Assembly: GCA_039029455.1 (NCBI GenBank)
Contig: JBCCGE010000072.1
Location: 1 to 15,947 of the forward strand
Source: JBCCGE01 sp039029455
GTDB taxonomy: Bacteria; Pseudomonadota; Gammaproteobacteria; Arenicellales; Poriferihabitantaceae
Direction: 5' to 3'
Length of the DNA stretch: 15,947 nucleotides
Shown here: positions 14,515 through 15,947 of the stretch, one piece after another
Numbering within the stretch: position 1 is the first letter of the stretch
How the letters are laid out: the number at the start of each line of letters is the position of its first letter
Translations under genes and position numbers: made by a program
Notes under the pieces: model-generated
What the model saw: only the letters and a program-made list of their open reading frames with translations
Told to the model about the DNA's origin: nothing
Database searches by the model: none

Positions 14515-14590
14515 GAACCCGATGCTGATTCGGGTTGTGTTTTCCGTATTGGCTGTGCCGCCCAGTTTCTACTCTGCCTTCACACACACA

Positions 14591-14622
14591 AAAAAAACCG
14601 CATGACCAGAGGTCATGCGGTT
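14591..14622 (-). terminator. Rho-independent terminator of the proWV operon
   Basis: CCGCATGACC (14598-14607) and GGTCATGCGG (14611-14620) form a perfect 10-bp stem with an AGA loop, extended by AA/TT to 12 bp. Read on the minus strand the stem is followed by a run of eight T residues. It lies about 37 nt past the proV stop codon and separates proV from the downstream permease gene. This is the clearest terminator in the window. Confidence 0.92.
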
Positions 14623-14658
14623 CTTGTGTGATCGCATCGGAAAACCCGCTACGCCGTC

Positions 14659-15708
14659 TTATCGGTAGCGAGCTTCCGAGTTGGTTTTCACCTCCGGACG
14701 AACCAGTCCCCCAATCACCTGGTCAAGCGTGATACTGCCAAGGACAGCACCATTTTGATCAACCACATTGGCAGCTTTATCAACGCTCGCTGAGATTTCC
14801 GGCAGAGCGTGTTCAAGCGACGTCGAGGCCGGAAGGTTTGGACCCGAAACCGATCCACCTTCCGTCATCAGTGTCCGCAGTCTGATCACCCGACCCCGAT
14901 TGATGTCCTGGATAAAGTCGACAATATAGTCGTCTGCAGGGTTCATGATAATGTCCTGAGGATCGCCCTGCTGAATCACAGCTCCGTCACGCAGAATAGC
15001 AATCGTGTCGCCTATGCGAAGAGCTTCGTCCAGATCATGGGTGATGAAGACTATGGTTTTGTGCAGCTCTTCCTGAAGCCCCAGCAGCACATCCTGCATA
15101 TCGGTTCTGATCAAAGGATCCAGCGCCGAAAAAGCTTCATCCATCAGCAGGATTTCGGCATCTGTCGCCAGCGCTCGGGCCAGTCCAACACGCTGCTGCA
15201 TTCCTCCCGACAACTGCGATGGATAGTGCTTTTCAAATCCGCCAAGCCCGACTCGTTCCAGCCATTTGTGACTCAGTTCTTTGGCATCGGCAAGCGATTG
15301 TCCCTGTATCAGCAGTCCATATGCCGCATTTTCGGCGACTGTTCTATGGACGTGTAGTCCGAACTTTTGAAAGACCATCGACGCCTTGTACCGACGAAAT
15401 TCAATCAGGCGTTCCTTTTTCATTGCAAGGACGTCTTCGCCGTCTACAATCATCTCTCCGGAAGTCGGTTCAATCAAACGATTGATATGTCTGATCAGAG
15501 TGGATTTGCCCGAACCGGACAACCCCATAATGACGGACACACCGCGAGCCGGAATATCGATATTGATATCTTTCAACCCAAGAACATGATTATGTTTCTC
15601 CAGCAATTCCTGCTTGGACATGCCCTGCTGAACCTGCTCGAGCACAGACGGCGGATTAGCGCCAAATATCTTGTACAGTTTTCTGATACTGATTTTTGGT
15701 TCAGTCAT
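14659..15708 (-). CDS. proV: Glycine betaine/proline-type quaternary amine ABC transporter, ATP-binding protein
   Basis: This 349-residue ATPase drives uptake of betaine-like osmolytes with the ProW permease. Walker A GLSGSGKST is at residues 62-70, the Q-loop Gln at 114, the signature LSGGMQQ at 166-172, Walker B ILLMDE at 186-191 and the switch His at 224. The N-terminal KLYKIFG and the inserted QQGMSKQELLEKHNHVLGL are typical of ProV/OpuAA, where the 'KIFG' helix precedes the ATPase core. The C-terminal part after about 270 is shorter than in E. coli ProV (400 aa) and shows at most one weak CBS-like stretch (AANVVDQNGAVLGSITLDQVI), so ionic-strength sensing through tandem CBS domains is doubtful. 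The ATG overlaps the proW stop by 8 nt (ATGACTGA). Followed by a strong terminator. Confidence 0.93.
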   Translation of the reverse strand: MTEPKISIRKLYKIFGANPPSVLEQVQQGMSKQELLEKHNHVLGLKDINIDIPARGVSVIMGLSGSGKSTLIRHINRLIEPTSGEMIVDGEDVLAMKKERLIEFRRYKASMVFQKFGLHVHRTVAENAAYGLLIQGQSLADAKELSHKWLERVGLGGFEKHYPSQLSGGMQQRVGLARALATDAEILLMDEAFSALDPLIRTDMQDVLLGLQEELHKTIVFITHDLDEALRIGDTIAILRDGAVIQQGDPQDIIMNPADDYIVDFIQDINRGRVIRLRTLMTEGGSVSGPNLPASTSLEHALPEISASVDKAANVVDQNGAVLGSITLDQVIGGLVRPEVKTNSEARYR

Positions 15709-15947
15709 GCTTTACCCCCTGCCGATGTTTTTGCAATCGTTCTCCATAGCTTTGTGAAACCCGGTCGAAAATAATTGCCAACGCCACAATCGCCAGACCG
15801 TTCATAAGCCCCAGGGCAAGATATTGATTCGAAATAGAACGCAGAACAGGAACTCCTAAACCGGCCACTCCGATCATCGAGGCAATCACAACCATCGACA
15901 GCGACATCATTATAGTCTGATTGACACCTGCAAATATATTTGGCAAT
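15701..15947 (-). CDS. proW: Glycine betaine/proline-type ABC transporter permease, C-terminal part (cut by window edge)
   Basis: Only the last 82 codons (including stop) are in the window; the gene continues beyond the right edge. The visible part, LPNIFAGVNQTIMMSLSMVVIASMIG, is the highly conserved ProW/OpuAB segment that contacts the ATPase, followed by a final membrane helix (ALGLMNGLAIVALAIIFDRVSQ) and a basic tail. The usual GAGGLG is GVAGLG here. proW precedes proV, the reverse of the E. coli proVWX order, and the stop overlaps the proV start, so the two are translationally coupled. A substrate-binding protein gene may lie further upstream, outside this window. Confidence 0.92.
   Translation of the reverse strand, partial: LPNIFAGVNQTIMMSLSMVVIASMIGVAGLGVPVLRSISNQYLALGLMNGLAIVALAIIFDRVSQSYGERLQKHRQGVKHD

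Overview
This is a window of roughly 50% GC bacterial chromosome with dense single-strand gene runs and short gaps. It suggests a proteobacterium, most likely a free-living, probably marine, gammaproteobacterium. The pointers are a quinone-dependent D-lactate dehydrogenase of the E. coli Dld type, a Tat-signal GMC oxidoreductase pair, a corrinoid-type MttB-family methyltransferase and a ProVW betaine importer. No rRNA, tRNA, CRISPR, phage or intact transposon was seen. The taxonomic call is an inference from gene families only.

Layout. (1) 1-248: non-coding, with an unusual pair of interleaved inverted repeats (51-155). (2) 249-3245, minus strand: a four-gene run of split thiamine-diphosphate decarboxylase (alpha, beta), a small Tat-signal subunit and a GMC flavoprotein dehydrogenase. 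(3) 3614-7052, plus strand: a 1-Cys peroxiredoxin, an NAD(P)H-dependent FMN reductase whose stop codon lies in the end of a 137-bp hairpin (MITE-like) element, and dld. (4) 7049-10698, minus strand: an MttB-family methyltransferase overlapped for 133 nt by the 3' end of a trimethylamine/histamine-dehydrogenase-like iron-sulfur flavoprotein. Both are divergent from a BetI-like TetR regulator (10788-11456), across a 90-bp gap with two overlapping palindromes and back-to-back promoters. (5) 11504-12271, minus: an isocitrate lyase/PEP mutase superfamily enzyme. (6) 12636-14514, minus: two EamA/DMT permeases. (7) 14659-15947, minus: ProW (cut by the window edge) and ProV, closed by a clear rho-independent terminator.

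How the genes may work together. ProWV would import a betaine-type osmolyte. The MttB homolog would remove a methyl group from a methylated amine, and the TMADH-like flavoprotein would oxidise an amine, under a ligand-responsive TetR repressor that probably controls its own gene and the flavoprotein/methyltransferase pair. The flavoprotein keeps the covalent-FMN cysteine, the catalytic residues and the 4Fe-4S cysteines of trimethylamine dehydrogenase. It has lost two of the three aromatic substrate-cage residues, so its substrate is probably not trimethylamine. Separately, the four-gene run at the left looks like a pathway unit in which a 2-oxoacid is decarboxylated to an aldehyde and an alcohol or aldehyde is oxidised by a periplasmic GMC dehydrogenase. 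Its substrate cannot be read from the sequence.
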